This document shows positions 15,773 through 24,472 of a DNA stretch of 64,000 nt, piece after piece. Within the stretch, counting starts at the first letter, position 1. The number at the start of each line of letters is the position of its first letter. The notes under the pieces are model-generated. The model worked only from the letters and a program-made list of their open reading frames with translations. It did no database searches and was not told the DNA's origin. The stretch comes from JAENVU01 sp963801105 (GTDB lineage: Bacteria; Actinomycetota; Acidimicrobiia; IMCC26256; JAENVU01). The DNA lies in assembly GCA_963801105.1 (NCBI GenBank), contig CAWDDH010000003.1:2046001-2110000 (forward strand), in the 5' to 3' direction. A program made the translations under genes and the position numbers.

Positions 15773-16552
15773 TCAGTCACGGAGGTCGACGAGGACCGGG
15801 GCGTGGTCCGACGGCTGCTTGCCCTTGCGGGCGTTGCGGTCGACGAGTGCCCAGGTGACCCGTTCGGCGACCGGCGGGGTGGCGAGGACGAGGTCGATGC
15901 GCATGCCGCGGCCCTGGTGGAAGTCGCCTCCCCGGTAGTCCCAGTAGCTGAAGAGCCGTTCCTGGTCGTAGACCTGCCGGAACGTGTCGACGAGCCCCCA
16001 CTCCTCGAGCCGACGGACGGCCACCCGCTCGGGCTCGGTCACGTGGGTCGCGCCGGCGAAGGCCTTCATCGACCAGACGTCCCGGTCCTCGGGCGCGACG
16101 TTGAAGTCGCCCGTCACCACGAGCGGGTCGGAGGGGGTGAAGTTGACCTCGAGCCATTCGGCGAGCCGCTCGAACCACACGAGCTTGCGGTCGTAGAACT
16201 CGCTCGCGACCTCGCGACCGTTCGGGACGTACACGCTCGTGACCCGGATGCCGCCGCAGGTCGCGGTGAGCATGCGGGCATCGGCCTCGTAGGGGTCCTC
16301 GACGCCCTCGCCGAATCCGTTCTGCGGATCCTCGATCCCGACCTTCGACAGGATCGCCACGCCGTTCCACTGGTTGTGTCCGTGGTGCACGCTCTCGTAT
16401 CCGAGCGCGGAGAACGCCAGCGCGGGGAAGTTCTTGTCCGCGAGCTTGGTCTCCTGGAGGCACAGCACGTCGGGCGCGGCGTACTCGAGCCACTCCTCGA
16501 CGCGCGGGAGGCGGGCCTTCAGCGAGTTGACGTTCCAGGTGGCGATGCGCAC
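15773..16552 (-). CDS. xthA: Exodeoxyribonuclease III / AP endonuclease
   Basis: A 259-residue ExoIII-family enzyme. Visible motifs are RIATWNVNSLKAR (Asn), LCLQETKL (metal-binding Glu), TSVYVPNG (catalytic Tyr), VTGDFNVAPE (DxN) and PSDHAPVL (catalytic SDH). It cleaves DNA at abasic sites and removes 3' blocks during base-excision repair in the cytoplasm. GTG 16552 matches the family N-terminus and has AAGG eight bases upstream, lying next to the stop of the upstream kinase gene; the two are probably one transcript. Confidence 0.93.
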   Translation of the reverse strand: MRIATWNVNSLKARLPRVEEWLEYAAPDVLCLQETKLADKNFPALAFSALGYESVHHGHNQWNGVAILSKVGIEDPQNGFGEGVEDPYEADARMLTATCGGIRVTSVYVPNGREVASEFYDRKLVWFERLAEWLEVNFTPSDPLVVTGDFNVAPEDRDVWSMKAFAGATHVTEPERVAVRRLEEWGLVDTFRQVYDQERLFSYWDYRGGDFHQGRGMRIDLVLATPPVAERVTWALVDRNARKGKQPSDHAPVLVDLRD

Positions 16553-16562
16553 GAGTTGCCTT

Positions 16563-17976
16563 TCAGCGACCGAGTTCGACGTAGTCGGGGTTCCCGACCG
16601 CGAGCTTCGCACGCACGGATGCCCGGACGACGCGGAGCACCTCGGCGGCGCGGTCGTCGTACCCGCCGGCGCGGATGCCCGCGGCCAGTGCCGCCTGCAG
16701 GTCCCGCGCCGTCCCGTCCTGCCCGGTCAGGTCGCGCAGGCGCGCGAGCTCGGCGGCGTGCTGGGCGGGGCCGAGCGCGAGCTCTCGCTCGACCATCGCG
16801 AGGACCCGTGCGGCGACGCGGCCGTGGAAGCCGACCCGGCCCTCGATCGGCATGACGTCGCGTTCGAGGTACTCGCGGACCGCCTCGACGAGCTCGGACG
16901 CGGTCGGCCGGTCGTGCATTCCGGCGAAAGCGGTGGTGTCGGACCCGCCGGCCGGCCCGGTCGGCTCGTCGCCGGCCGCGTTCGTGCCCCCGTCAGGGTC
17001 GATCAGGTCGAGCAGGTCCCACTCGTTCTCGGCGACGCGCCGGCCGAGGGCGGCCAGCTCGACCGAGCGGACGAGCTGCTGGAGGTGCGAGAACGTCTGC
17101 ATCTCGCAGATCACGCCCCATTTGAGCGTCCCGAAGACCTCCCAGAAGTCCAGGTGGTCGGGTGCGACGGCTCGGCCGGAGGCCGCGGCGTACGCCGCGA
17201 GCAGCTCCTCGGCGGAACCGAACCCGCCGGCACGCCGGTCCACGTTCCCGAAGCGCCACGACCGGACGCAGAACCAGCCCAGGTCCTCGACGGGATCGCC
17301 CACGTGGGCGAGCTCCCAGTCGAGCACGGCGCGCAGGCCCTCGGGGCCGACCATGAGGTTGCCGTTGCGGAGGTCGCCGTGGACGAGCGCCGGCTCGGTC
17401 GGCGGGAGCTCCGGCGCGCGGTCGGCGAGCCAGCGGAGTCCGAGCTCGAAGGCGGGATGCGGCTCGCCGAGCGCGTCGATCACGCCGCGGAACTGCCCGA
17501 CCAGCGCGGCCGCGTCCTGATGGGGCAGGTGCGGGAGCGATCGCACCGGGATGGCGTGGATCGCCGCCGCTGCTTCCCCGCACTGGCGCACGATCACCGC
17601 GCGGGCGGGTGCGTACTCGGGATCGCGGAGCAGCTTGCGCGGGATGGTCTCGCCGTCGATCCGGGTCATCACGAAGCCGGCGCCGAGACCGTCTTCCTGG
17701 TCCAGGAGGAAGCGCGTCTCGGGGACCGCCACGCCGCCCGCTGCCGCGGCGCGCAGGAGCTCGAACTCGGTCGACCGGTCGGTGCCGCCGACGCTCGCGC
17801 CCGGGTCGCGGCGCAGCACCGAGCGCGTCGATCGTGCCGTCCGGGCGGGTCACGTCGAAGGACCACGTCTCCCGGGAGGCGCCGCCGCTGAGCCGGTGCA
17901 GCCCGTCGACCGAGACGCCGGCGCCGAGGTGGCGTGCGCACACGCGTGCGAGGTGCTCGCCGGACACTGCCTCCAC
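16563..17976 (-). pseudogene. APH-fold phosphotransferase with C-terminal DUF6285, frameshifted (probable assembly error)
   Basis: Two frames together make a protein of about 470 residues. From GTG 17976 the N-terminus reads ...RLSGGASRETWSFDV...DGTIDAL and then breaks. One base further on the frame resumes VLRRDPGASVGGTDRSTEFE. Removing one C at 17819/17820 joins them without loss. The kinase core has PALVHGDLRNGNLMVG (HGDxxxxN) and AVLDWELAHVGDP, like the ACAD10/11-associated APH family. After a Gly/Asp linker comes a helical C-terminal domain (about 110 residues, ASELVEAVREYLERDVMP...) matching DUF6285. TAGCTT six bases before GTG 17976 supports the start. The substrate is unknown. Confidence 0.75.
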
Positions 17977-17982
17977 GTCCGC

Positions 17983-17988
17983 AAGCTA
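17983..17988 (-). promoter_or_regulatory. -10 box, leaderless start of the APH-DUF6285 gene
   Basis: TAGCTT on the minus strand, six bases before GTG 17976. Confidence 0.4.
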
Positions 17989-18018
17989 GCGGCACAGACC
18001 CGCGGCGGATCCGATCGC

Positions 18019-18024
18019 TACCCT
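18019..18024 (+). promoter_or_regulatory. -10 box, leaderless start of the methyltransferase gene
   Basis: TACCCT, six bases before ATG 18031; there is no Shine-Dalgarno. Confidence 0.45.
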
Positions 18025-18030
18025 CGTCGC

Positions 18031-18651
18031 ATGAGCTGGTACACCGAGCGAGTCCTGCCGCACATCGTCGACCTGACCTGCGGCACCAAGCGCATGCACC
18101 CGGTGCGCCGGCCGGCCCTCGAGGGCCTGACCGGCACCGTCGTGGAGATCGGGTTCGGCAGCGGCCCGAACGTCGTGCTCTACCCACCGGAGGTCGAGCG
18201 GGTGCTGGCGGTCGAGCCGTCCACTCGCGCTCGCGCGCTGGCGGAGAAGCGAATGGCCGGCACGCGGCACCCGCCGGTCGAGTTCGTCGGCCTCGACGGG
18301 GCGTCCCTGCCCATCGAGGACGCCAGTGTCGACGCGGTGCTGTCGACGTTCACGCTCTGCACCATCGACGACGTCGACGCGGCGATGGGGGAGATCCGGC
18401 GCGTGCTGCGGCCCGGCGGCGCGCTGCACTTCGTCGAGCACGGCCGGAGCGAGGACCCCAAGGTCTTCGCCCGCCAGCAGCGGTTCGAGCCAGTGCAGCG
18501 CCGGATCGCGGGCGGCTGCCGGCTCACCCGGGACCCCGCCGAGCTGGCGACCGCGGCCGGCCTCGACGTGGTCGAGTTGTCCAGGTTCACCCTCCAGGGG
18601 CCCCGGATCCTCACGGCGATGTCGAGTGGCCGGGCGGTCCGGACGGACTGA
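18031..18651 (+). CDS. Class I SAM-dependent methyltransferase
   Basis: A 206-residue Methyltransf_11-type enzyme. Motif I is VVEIGFGSGPNVVLY, the acidic residue binding the SAM ribose is in VLAVEPS, motif II is GLDGASLPIEDASVDAVLSTFTLCTI and RRVLRPGGALHFVEHG is the post-motif loop. The C-terminal 50 residues resemble methyltransferases acting on quinone or lipid substrates, but the substrate is not identifiable. It is divergent from the APH-DUF6285 gene, and both have leaderless-type promoters. The next gene is 98 bases away. Confidence 0.85.
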   Translation: MSWYTERVLPHIVDLTCGTKRMHPVRRPALEGLTGTVVEIGFGSGPNVVLYPPEVERVLAVEPSTRARALAEKRMAGTRHPPVEFVGLDGASLPIEDASVDAVLSTFTLCTIDDVDAAMGEIRRVLRPGGALHFVEHGRSEDPKVFARQQRFEPVQRRIAGGCRLTRDPAELATAAGLDVVELSRFTLQGPRILTAMSSGRAVRTD

Positions 18652-18686
18652 GCACGGGCACCCCGGGCCCTGCCTGGAATGTGCTC
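18650..18686 (+). repeat. Inverted repeat after the methyltransferase stop
   Basis: GAGCAC (18650-18655) and GTGCTC (18681-18686) enclose a further GGGC/GCC-rich fold. It could be a weak terminator or part of the leader of the next gene; there is no T-tract. Confidence 0.3.
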
Positions 18687-18748
18687 ATGCCGCGGGTCAC
18701 ACTGGTCGATCCCAGATCGGAACCTCCGAGCCTGGGAGACTGATCATC

Positions 18749-19678
18749 TTGTTCTCACGCGCATCCGCCCTTCTCGGCACCGCGTGGGCCCGCCGACCTG
18801 CGACATCCTCCTCGAGCGGTCTCGCGCGGCTGGCCCCGGACGCCGACTCCGATCTCCTGCTCTCCACGATCGACCGCGACGGCGGCCTGGTCGTCGAGGG
18901 CCTGCTCGAGGAGGCCGCGGTGGATCGCATCGACGCCGAGCTCGCGCCCGCGGTCGCGTCGCGCCGCCCCGGGTTCCGCGACGGCTTCGACGACAGCTTC
19001 TACGGCACCAACACGATCCGGGTGCAGGGGATCGCGGCCAAGAGCCGCGCGTTCGTCGACGAGTACCTCCTGCATCCGACGCTGCTCGAGATCGCCGACC
19101 GTGTGCTGCTCCCGTACTGCGGCGACTACTGGATGAGCCAGTCCGAGACGATCTTCATCGGGCCGGGCAACCAGCGCCAGGCGCTCCACCGCGACGACCT
19201 CAACTGGAACCTCGCGGCGCAGCTGCGGGTTCCCTTGCAGATCTCGGTGCTCGTCGCCCTCGGCGACTACGACGCAGACGTCGGCGCGACCCATGTCGTG
19301 CCCGGCAGCCATCGGTGGCCGCTCGACCGGCCATTCGACGCGTCGATGTCGAAGCAGGTCGAGCTCGAGCCCGGCGATGCGCTCGTGTACGTCGGCAGCC
19401 TCCTGCACGGTGGTGGGGCCAACCGCACGACCGATCGCTGGCGCAAGGCGCTGTACCTCTCCTATCTCGTCGGCTGGCTGACGCCCGAGGAGGCGGTCCC
19501 ACTCGGCGTCGGCCCGGAGATCGCCCGGACACTCCCGACGCGCGCCCGTCAGCTGCTCGGCTTCGCGGGGCTCCCCGAGCGCGCGGCCGCGGACGATCCG
19601 GCCGAGGCCGCGCTGGCGCTCTGGCAGCTCGACGCCGACGCCCCGCTCATCGCCGACGCCACCTTCCGCAACCGGTAG
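18749..19678 (+). CDS. Phytanoyl-CoA dioxygenase (PhyH) family protein
   Basis: A protein of about 309 residues of the Fe(II)/2-oxoglutarate PhyH superfamily. QALHRDDLNW gives the HxD iron ligands, while GDALVYVGSLLHGGGANRT supplies the distal His and the following Arg-containing turn; ATHVVPGSHRW is typical. It hydroxylates a small molecule or lipid. No ATG or GTG lies near the start of similarity. TTG 18749, with GGGAG upstream, is the best available start. Family members include both phytanoyl-CoA hydroxylases and natural-product oxygenases; the AMACR-like racemase at 21.8 kb would fit branched-acid breakdown. Confidence 0.78.
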   Translation: MFSRASALLGTAWARRPATSSSSGLARLAPDADSDLLLSTIDRDGGLVVEGLLEEAAVDRIDAELAPAVASRRPGFRDGFDDSFYGTNTIRVQGIAAKSRAFVDEYLLHPTLLEIADRVLLPYCGDYWMSQSETIFIGPGNQRQALHRDDLNWNLAAQLRVPLQISVLVALGDYDADVGATHVVPGSHRWPLDRPFDASMSKQVELEPGDALVYVGSLLHGGGANRTTDRWRKALYLSYLVGWLTPEEAVPLGVGPEIARTLPTRARQLLGFAGLPERAAADDPAEAALALWQLDADAPLIADATFRNR

Positions 19679-19689
19679 TCGAGCGGCGG

Positions 19690-20700
19690 TCAGGACGCGC
19701 CGACCGGCCTTCCGTCGACGATCTGGTCGAGGTACTCGGAGAGGCCGTATCCCGTCTGCCCGTCCCAGTGCCACTCGGTCATCCCCTCGGAGATCCGGGT
19801 GACGAGCTGCTCGCCCTCGGGCGACTCGCGGCGGTTGCGCAGCGGGATGAGGTTGAGCACCGATCCGGTGATCTCGTACTCACGGTCGCCGGCGCCGGCC
19901 GTGATGCGCATCTCCTGGTGGTAGACGTCGTCGCCGGTCCAATCGGTGTCGATGGTCGCCCGGTCGATGTGGGTGTACGCGCCGTCCTCCAGCGCCATAC
20001 CTCCGATGCGCTGCTTCCCGTCGCGTGAAGTGACGATCGAGACGACGAAGCCGGCGTCCTCGCCGAAGTTCATCGTGAGCCACCGGTACCACCACGGCGC
20101 CTGCCAGTAGCGCGGGCCCCAGGAGTGGTCGCGCAGGCCGAAGCCGTCGACGGCCCATTCCTCGTCGCCGACGCGGATCACGCCCCGCGCGCCGACGTGC
20201 TGTTCGTAGTGACCCCGCGCGAAGCCTCCAGAGAGGTCCTCGGTGAGGGGGGTGCCGTCGTCGTTCACCGGCTCGCCGCCGTACATGGGTGCGATGCCGC
20301 GGTAGTCCAGCTCGACGTGACCGTCGACCCACGGGTTCTCGGTGAACGCCTTGCGGGGATGGGCCATCTGCAATGGGTCGTCGAGGAGCGCGACCTTGCC
20401 GGTGTAGGAGGTCTTCAGCGACTCGAAGGGCGTCACGACCTCGAAGCGCATTCCGCCGGCGTCGAAGGCGTCGTTGTGCGAGATCTCGGGTCGTCCGAAC
20501 ATGAAGCCGACGCGCCCGTCGGGCAGGTAGAGACAGGTGGTCATCTCGGCGTAGCCCTCGTTCGCGCGGTTGCCGAGCCGGAGGAAGCCACCGACGCGCT
20601 CGGTGGGGTCGTACACGTTGAAGTACATGCTCTCGTTGAAGTTCGAGGCGTCCTCGAGCGGGTGGAGGTACTCGTCCTGGGGATCCAGCTTGATCTTCAT
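19690..20700 (-). CDS. Two-domain lipocalin-like protein of unknown function (AttH/CrtC-like)
   Basis: A protein of about 336 residues without signal peptide. The first half has repeated beta-strand-like blocks (FNVYDPTERVGGFLRLGNR, CLYLPDGRVGFMF). The second half contains GFGLRDHSWGPRYW, a motif recurrent in AttH and hydroxyneurosporene-synthase-like calycin proteins that are often found with lipid or steroid genes in actinobacteria. Domain families of this type are named DUF7064/DUF7065 in current collections, I believe. It may bind or hydrate a hydrophobic ligand. ATG 20700 or 20709 could be the start; neither has a good ribosome site. Confidence 0.6.
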   Translation of the reverse strand: MKIKLDPQDEYLHPLEDASNFNESMYFNVYDPTERVGGFLRLGNRANEGYAEMTTCLYLPDGRVGFMFGRPEISHNDAFDAGGMRFEVVTPFESLKTSYTGKVALLDDPLQMAHPRKAFTENPWVDGHVELDYRGIAPMYGGEPVNDDGTPLTEDLSGGFARGHYEQHVGARGVIRVGDEEWAVDGFGLRDHSWGPRYWQAPWWYRWLTMNFGEDAGFVVSIVTSRDGKQRIGGMALEDGAYTHIDRATIDTDWTGDDVYHQEMRITAGAGDREYEITGSVLNLIPLRNRRESPEGEQLVTRISEGMTEWHWDGQTGYGLSEYLDQIVDGRPVGAS

Positions 20701-20774
20701 GCCGCGCATTCTTGCCCCGATGGGCGCGCACGCGCTCGAATGCACCGCGAGGCAGCACCGAACCGGAGGGAACC

Positions 20775-21701
20775 ATGGAGATCACCGAGATCGCGACCGG
20801 CCTGGAGTTCCCCGAGGGTCCGGTGTGGATGCCCGACGGCACGCTGCTCTGCGTCGAGCTCAAGGGACGCACCGTGCGGCGGGTGCACCCGGACGGCCGG
20901 ACGGACGTGGTCGCGACCCCGGGCGGCAGCCCCAACGGTCTCGCGATCGGGCCCGACGGCGCCGCGTACGTCTGCAACAGCGGCGGGTGGGGTTTCGACG
21001 AGGTCATGGGCATGACCGTGCCGAAGACGGTCCAGCCCGACGACTACACCGGCGGCCGGATCGAGCGCGTGGATCTCGCCACGGGCGAGGTGACGGTGCT
21101 CTACACCGAGTGCGACGGTCACGAGCTCGTCGGCCCGAACGACCTCGTCTTCGACGCCGCCGGCGGGATGTGGTTCACCGACCACGGCAAGCAGCGCGGC
21201 CGGGTCCAGACCATCGGCGCCGTCTACTACGCGGCTCCCGACGGCTCCTCGATCCGTGAGGCGATCTTCCCCCTCGATTCGCCCAACGGCATTGGGCTCT
21301 CCCCGGCGGGCGACCGCCTCTACGTCGCGGAGACCCACACCGGCCGCGTCTTCTGGTGGCCGGTCGAATCGCCGGGGGTGCTCGGCGCCGGCGGCCCGGT
21401 CGGGAACGGCGGGACGCTCCTCGCCGGGCTGCCCGGCATGCAGCTGCTCGACTCGCTGGGCGTGGACGGCGAAGGCCACGTCGTCGTGGGGACGATCTTC
21501 AACGGCGGCCTCACCGTGATCGCGCCCGACGCGGACGGTTCGGGCATCGCGGGAGTCGAGCACGTGGCCCTGCCGGACCTGCTCGTCACCAACGTCTGCT
21601 TCGGCGGTCCGGACCTGTCGACAGCGTTCGTGACCATGTCCGGCACCGGCAAGCTGGTGTCGATTCCCTGGCCCCGTCCCGGCCTCGCCCTGAGCTTCTG
21701 A
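20775..21701 (+). CDS. SMP-30/gluconolactonase-like protein
   Basis: A 308-residue six-bladed beta-propeller. LEFPEGPVWMPDG supplies the metal-binding Glu near residue 17. PNDLVFDAAGGMWFTDHG contains the Asn, and SPNGIGLSPAGDRLYVAETHTG the Asp-type ligands of the Ca/Zn site. Members hydrolyse lactones such as gluconolactone; specificity is unknown here. The start ATG 20775 is fixed by GGAGGG four bases upstream. It is divergent from the lipocalin-like gene and about 75 bases ahead of the racemase gene, with which it may be functionally linked. Confidence 0.83.
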   Translation: MEITEIATGLEFPEGPVWMPDGTLLCVELKGRTVRRVHPDGRTDVVATPGGSPNGLAIGPDGAAYVCNSGGWGFDEVMGMTVPKTVQPDDYTGGRIERVDLATGEVTVLYTECDGHELVGPNDLVFDAAGGMWFTDHGKQRGRVQTIGAVYYAAPDGSSIREAIFPLDSPNGIGLSPAGDRLYVAETHTGRVFWWPVESPGVLGAGGPVGNGGTLLAGLPGMQLLDSLGVDGEGHVVVGTIFNGGLTVIAPDADGSGIAGVEHVALPDLLVTNVCFGGPDLSTAFVTMSGTGKLVSIPWPRPGLALSF

Positions 21702-21731
21702 CGGTCGGTTCGGATCTGACGACGCGATGGG

Positions 21732-21753
21732 GGCCCGCGTAACGTGCCGGGCC
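21732..21753. promoter_or_regulatory. Inverted repeat around a possible -10 box before the racemase gene
   Basis: GGCCCG (21732-21737) and CGGGCC (21748-21753) flank TAACGT (21740-21745), a TANNNT box. The arrangement would let a dimeric regulator cover the promoter. The racemase leader would be about 26 bases. Confidence 0.3.
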
Positions 21754-21776
21754 GCCGCCGAAGCCAGGAGCACGCC

Positions 21777-22919
21777 GTGTCGGGACCGCTGTCGGGAATC
21801 AAGGTCGTGGAGATCGCGGGCATCGGGCCCGGACCCTTCGCCGCGATGATGCTCGCCGACATGGGCGCGGACGTCGTCCGGGTCGACCGGGCCCAGTCCG
21901 TGGCGGGCAACTTCGACCGTCCCAACCTCGAGGTCCTCAACCGCGGGCGGCGCTCGATCGGCGTGGACCTGAAGCATCCCGAGGGCGTGGAGACCGTGCT
22001 GCGCCTGGTCGAGCAGGCCGACGCGCTGGTCGAGGGGTTCCGACCGGGCGTCGCCGAGCGCCTCGGCATCGGCCCCGACACCTGCCTTGCCCGCAACCCG
22101 CGCCTCGTCTACGGCCGCATGACCGGCTGGGGCCAGGACGGCCCGTACGCCCAGGCGGCGGGGCACGACATCAACTACATCGCGCTCGGCGGCGCGCTCG
22201 GTCACTTCGGCCGGGCCGGCGGGAAGCCCACCCCGCCGATCAACATCGTCGGTGACTTCGGTGGCGGCGGCATGCTCATGGCGTTCGGCGTCGCGTGCGC
22301 GCTCGTGGAGGCGGGCCGGAGCGGCGCCGGCCAGGTGATCGACGCCGCGATGGTCGACGGTTCGGCGATCCTCATGGCGATGATGTGGGGCTTCCGCTCG
22401 CTCGGCATGTGGGGGCCGTTCGGCACCAACGTCCTCGACACCGGGGCGCCCTTCTACGACACGTACGAGACCGCTGACGGCTCGTTCATCTCACTCGGCT
22501 CGCTCGAGCCGCAGTTCTACGCCGAGCTGATCGAGCGGCTCGGACTCTCCGACGACGTCGCGCTCGGCGATCAGATGAACCAGTCCATGTGGCCCGAGCT
22601 GCGTGAGCGGTTCACCGCGCTCTTCAAGTCGCGCACTCGTGACGAGTGGTGCGAGGTGCTGGAGATGACCGACGTGTGCTTCGCACCGGTGCTCACGATG
22701 GACGAGGCGGTCGACCATCCGCACCTGCAGGCACGCGGCACGATCGTGGAGGACCACGGTGTGCTCCAGCCCGCACCCGCGCCCCGGTTCAGCCGGACCC
22801 CGGGTGCGATCCAGCGTCCGCCGGCGTGGCCGGGTCAGCACACCGACGAGGTCCTGGGTGACTGGGGCTTCGGCGCGGAGGAGGTCGAAGCACTGCGTGC
22901 CGGCGGCGCGGTGCGGTAA
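21777..22919 (+). CDS. Alpha-methylacyl-CoA racemase / CaiB-BaiF CoA-transferase family protein
   Basis: A 380-residue family III CoA-transferase-fold protein closest to AMACR/MCR racemases. The catalytic pair is visible as AAGHDINYIALGG (His) and NIVGDFGGGGML (Asp), and the N-terminus has GIKVVEIAGIGPGPFAAMMLADMGADV in overlapping pieces. It would interconvert R and S 2-methylacyl-CoA so that branched acids can enter beta-oxidation, fitting the PhyH-like gene at 18.7 kb. GTG 21777 has CAGGAG six bases upstream. The protein ends convergently with a membrane-protein gene only 21 bases away. Confidence 0.88.
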   Translation: MSGPLSGIKVVEIAGIGPGPFAAMMLADMGADVVRVDRAQSVAGNFDRPNLEVLNRGRRSIGVDLKHPEGVETVLRLVEQADALVEGFRPGVAERLGIGPDTCLARNPRLVYGRMTGWGQDGPYAQAAGHDINYIALGGALGHFGRAGGKPTPPINIVGDFGGGGMLMAFGVACALVEAGRSGAGQVIDAAMVDGSAILMAMMWGFRSLGMWGPFGTNVLDTGAPFYDTYETADGSFISLGSLEPQFYAELIERLGLSDDVALGDQMNQSMWPELRERFTALFKSRTRDEWCEVLEMTDVCFAPVLTMDEAVDHPHLQARGTIVEDHGVLQPAPAPRFSRTPGAIQRPPAWPGQHTDEVLGDWGFGAEEVEALRAGGAVR

Positions 22920-22940
22920 CCGCCTGGCCGGACCGCGTCG

Positions 22941-23951
22941 CTACTCGGCGCGCCGTTGGGCGGCGACGGCCTCCCGGACCGAAGCCGGGATGCGATCGGT
23001 CTGCTCGGATCCCGCCCGCGCGCGCTCGGCGGCGCCCCGTGACTGCGCGCGGATCCGCTCCGCCCGCTCCTCGATCGTGGGTGGGTGCAGGCCGCGACAC
23101 GGTCCGGTTCCCGCCGGCATGACGCCACCGGGGTCCGACTCGCCGGCCGGTACGCCCGTTGCCGTGCGGGCCGAGGCCCCGGGGAGCGATCGGGCGGTCT
23201 TCGGAGGCAGGAGATCGCCGAAACCGAACCCGGGGTACCTGCCGACCGGTGGGACCGCGGCGACCGCTGCCACTGGTACTGGCACTGGCACGTCCGGTGC
23301 GCCCGCCGCAGCCGGTGAGACGGCCTCGGGGGTCCCGACCATGGCCGAAGCCGCCGGGGCGGACGCCGCCGCGGCCCGGGCCGGGGCCGGCACGCGGGAC
23401 GATCGACCGGTCTCACGAGGCTTGGCCGCGGCCAGACCGCGGACCCCCGCCAGGAATGCCACGAGCGTCGAGGTCATCACGACCATCCACCGCGCGATCG
23501 GGTTCCCGGCGTCGGTACCGGCCGCGAAGAGGTGGATCGACGCCAGGACGTAGAGCGGGAACGAGAGCACGTGCACCCGTCGCCACCACTTCTTCGGGAA
23601 GCGCCGCCCGAGGAGCGACGTGACCTCGATCGCGAGCAACAGGTACATCGACACGATGCCCCAGGCGATCGCCGCCGGGTGCCAGGGGCTGTGCATCGGC
23701 ACCGCGAGGTCCTGCCAGGTCCAGTGGGTGAACCCGTCGAGGGGGAGCACCCCCACGTGGATCGCGACGAACACGACTGCCAACCCACCGAGGTGACGGT
23801 GCAGGTCGAGCACCCACGCGGGCGCGGTGCTCTTGGTGAGCGTCTTGTTCGTGATGAACAGGCCCCAGAGCACCGCGATGGCGAGTAGCGCCCACGCGAC
23901 GAACCCGGAGGCACGCGTGACGTACCACCACGTCTTCGGATCGAGATCCAT
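22941..23951 (-). CDS. Ferric-reductase-like b-type heme membrane protein with disordered tail
   Basis: A 336-residue protein. The first 175 residues carry about five to six helices with two His pairs, LHRHLGGLAVVFVAIHVGVL and RVHVLSFPLYVLASIHLF, spaced like the bis-heme ligands of the ferric-reductase/MsrQ transmembrane domain. The last 150 residues are Ala/Pro/Val-rich and probably disordered, ending with a charged helix (ERAERIRAQSRGAAERARAG). It lacks FAD and NAD domains, so a partner must supply electrons. It starts four bases after the stop of the preceding secreted-protein gene and forms a three-gene operon with the two Thr/Pro-rich exported proteins upstream. Confidence 0.75.
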   Translation of the reverse strand: MDLDPKTWWYVTRASGFVAWALLAIAVLWGLFITNKTLTKSTAPAWVLDLHRHLGGLAVVFVAIHVGVLPLDGFTHWTWQDLAVPMHSPWHPAAIAWGIVSMYLLLAIEVTSLLGRRFPKKWWRRVHVLSFPLYVLASIHLFAAGTDAGNPIARWMVVMTSTLVAFLAGVRGLAAAKPRETGRSSRVPAPARAAAASAPAASAMVGTPEAVSPAAAGAPDVPVPVPVAAVAAVPPVGRYPGFGFGDLLPPKTARSLPGASARTATGVPAGESDPGGVMPAGTGPCRGLHPPTIEERAERIRAQSRGAAERARAGSEQTDRIPASVREAVAAQRRAE

Positions 23952-23955
23952 GTGG

Positions 23956-24472
23956 TCAGCTCCCGGTGGTCTTCGGCGGCGCGGGCGGAGGCGGCGGGGG
24001 CGGGTTCGTCGGCGCGGGGGTCGGTGCCGCCGTCACCGGCGGCGACGTGGGCGCGGGGCTCGGCGCGGGCGGGCGCGGGCGCGGGCGCCGACGGGGCGGA
24101 CGGCGCGGCGGCGGGGGCCGATCCGGCGGTGCTCGCGGCGGCAGCGGGGGCCGGCGTCGCTCCCGCGCCACCGAGCGCGGTGGTCCCCGAGGCTGCGGCC
24201 GCGGCCGTCTCCGCGGGGGTCGGGGGCGCGCCGGCTGCCGGCGTACCGGCGGGAGTCCCCGAGGCTGCGGCCGCGCCCGTCCCGGTGGCCGAGCCGGTCG
24301 GGGTCACCGCGGCCGCCGGGCTCGACGACAGCGCGGACGTCGCGGTGCTCGCCGGGGCGCCCGACGCGAGCACCGCCACGATGATGAACGTGGCGGTGGT
24401 GCTCAGGCCCGTCGCGAGCACGCGGCTCGCGGCTGCGGGACGGGATCGCCTAGTCGCCGTGGCCGTGCGCAT
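23956..24472 (-). CDS. Exported Ala/Thr/Pro-rich protein, apparent frameshift in a GC repeat
   Basis: ATG 24472 has GAGGAG eight bases upstream and overlaps the previous gene by 23 bases. The N-terminus has a basic region and a hydrophobic helix (TFIIVAVLASGAPAST), then a low-complexity Ala/Thr/Pro stretch. Within the GCGGGC-type repeat at about 24062-24095 the frame fails. Skipping one base gives PAPSPAPTSPPVTAAPTPAP... ending KTTGS and a stop just four bases before the next ATG. That stop position and the likeness to the neighbouring secreted protein make a +1 error very likely. The function is unknown, and the tail may span the peptidoglycan. Confidence 0.55.
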
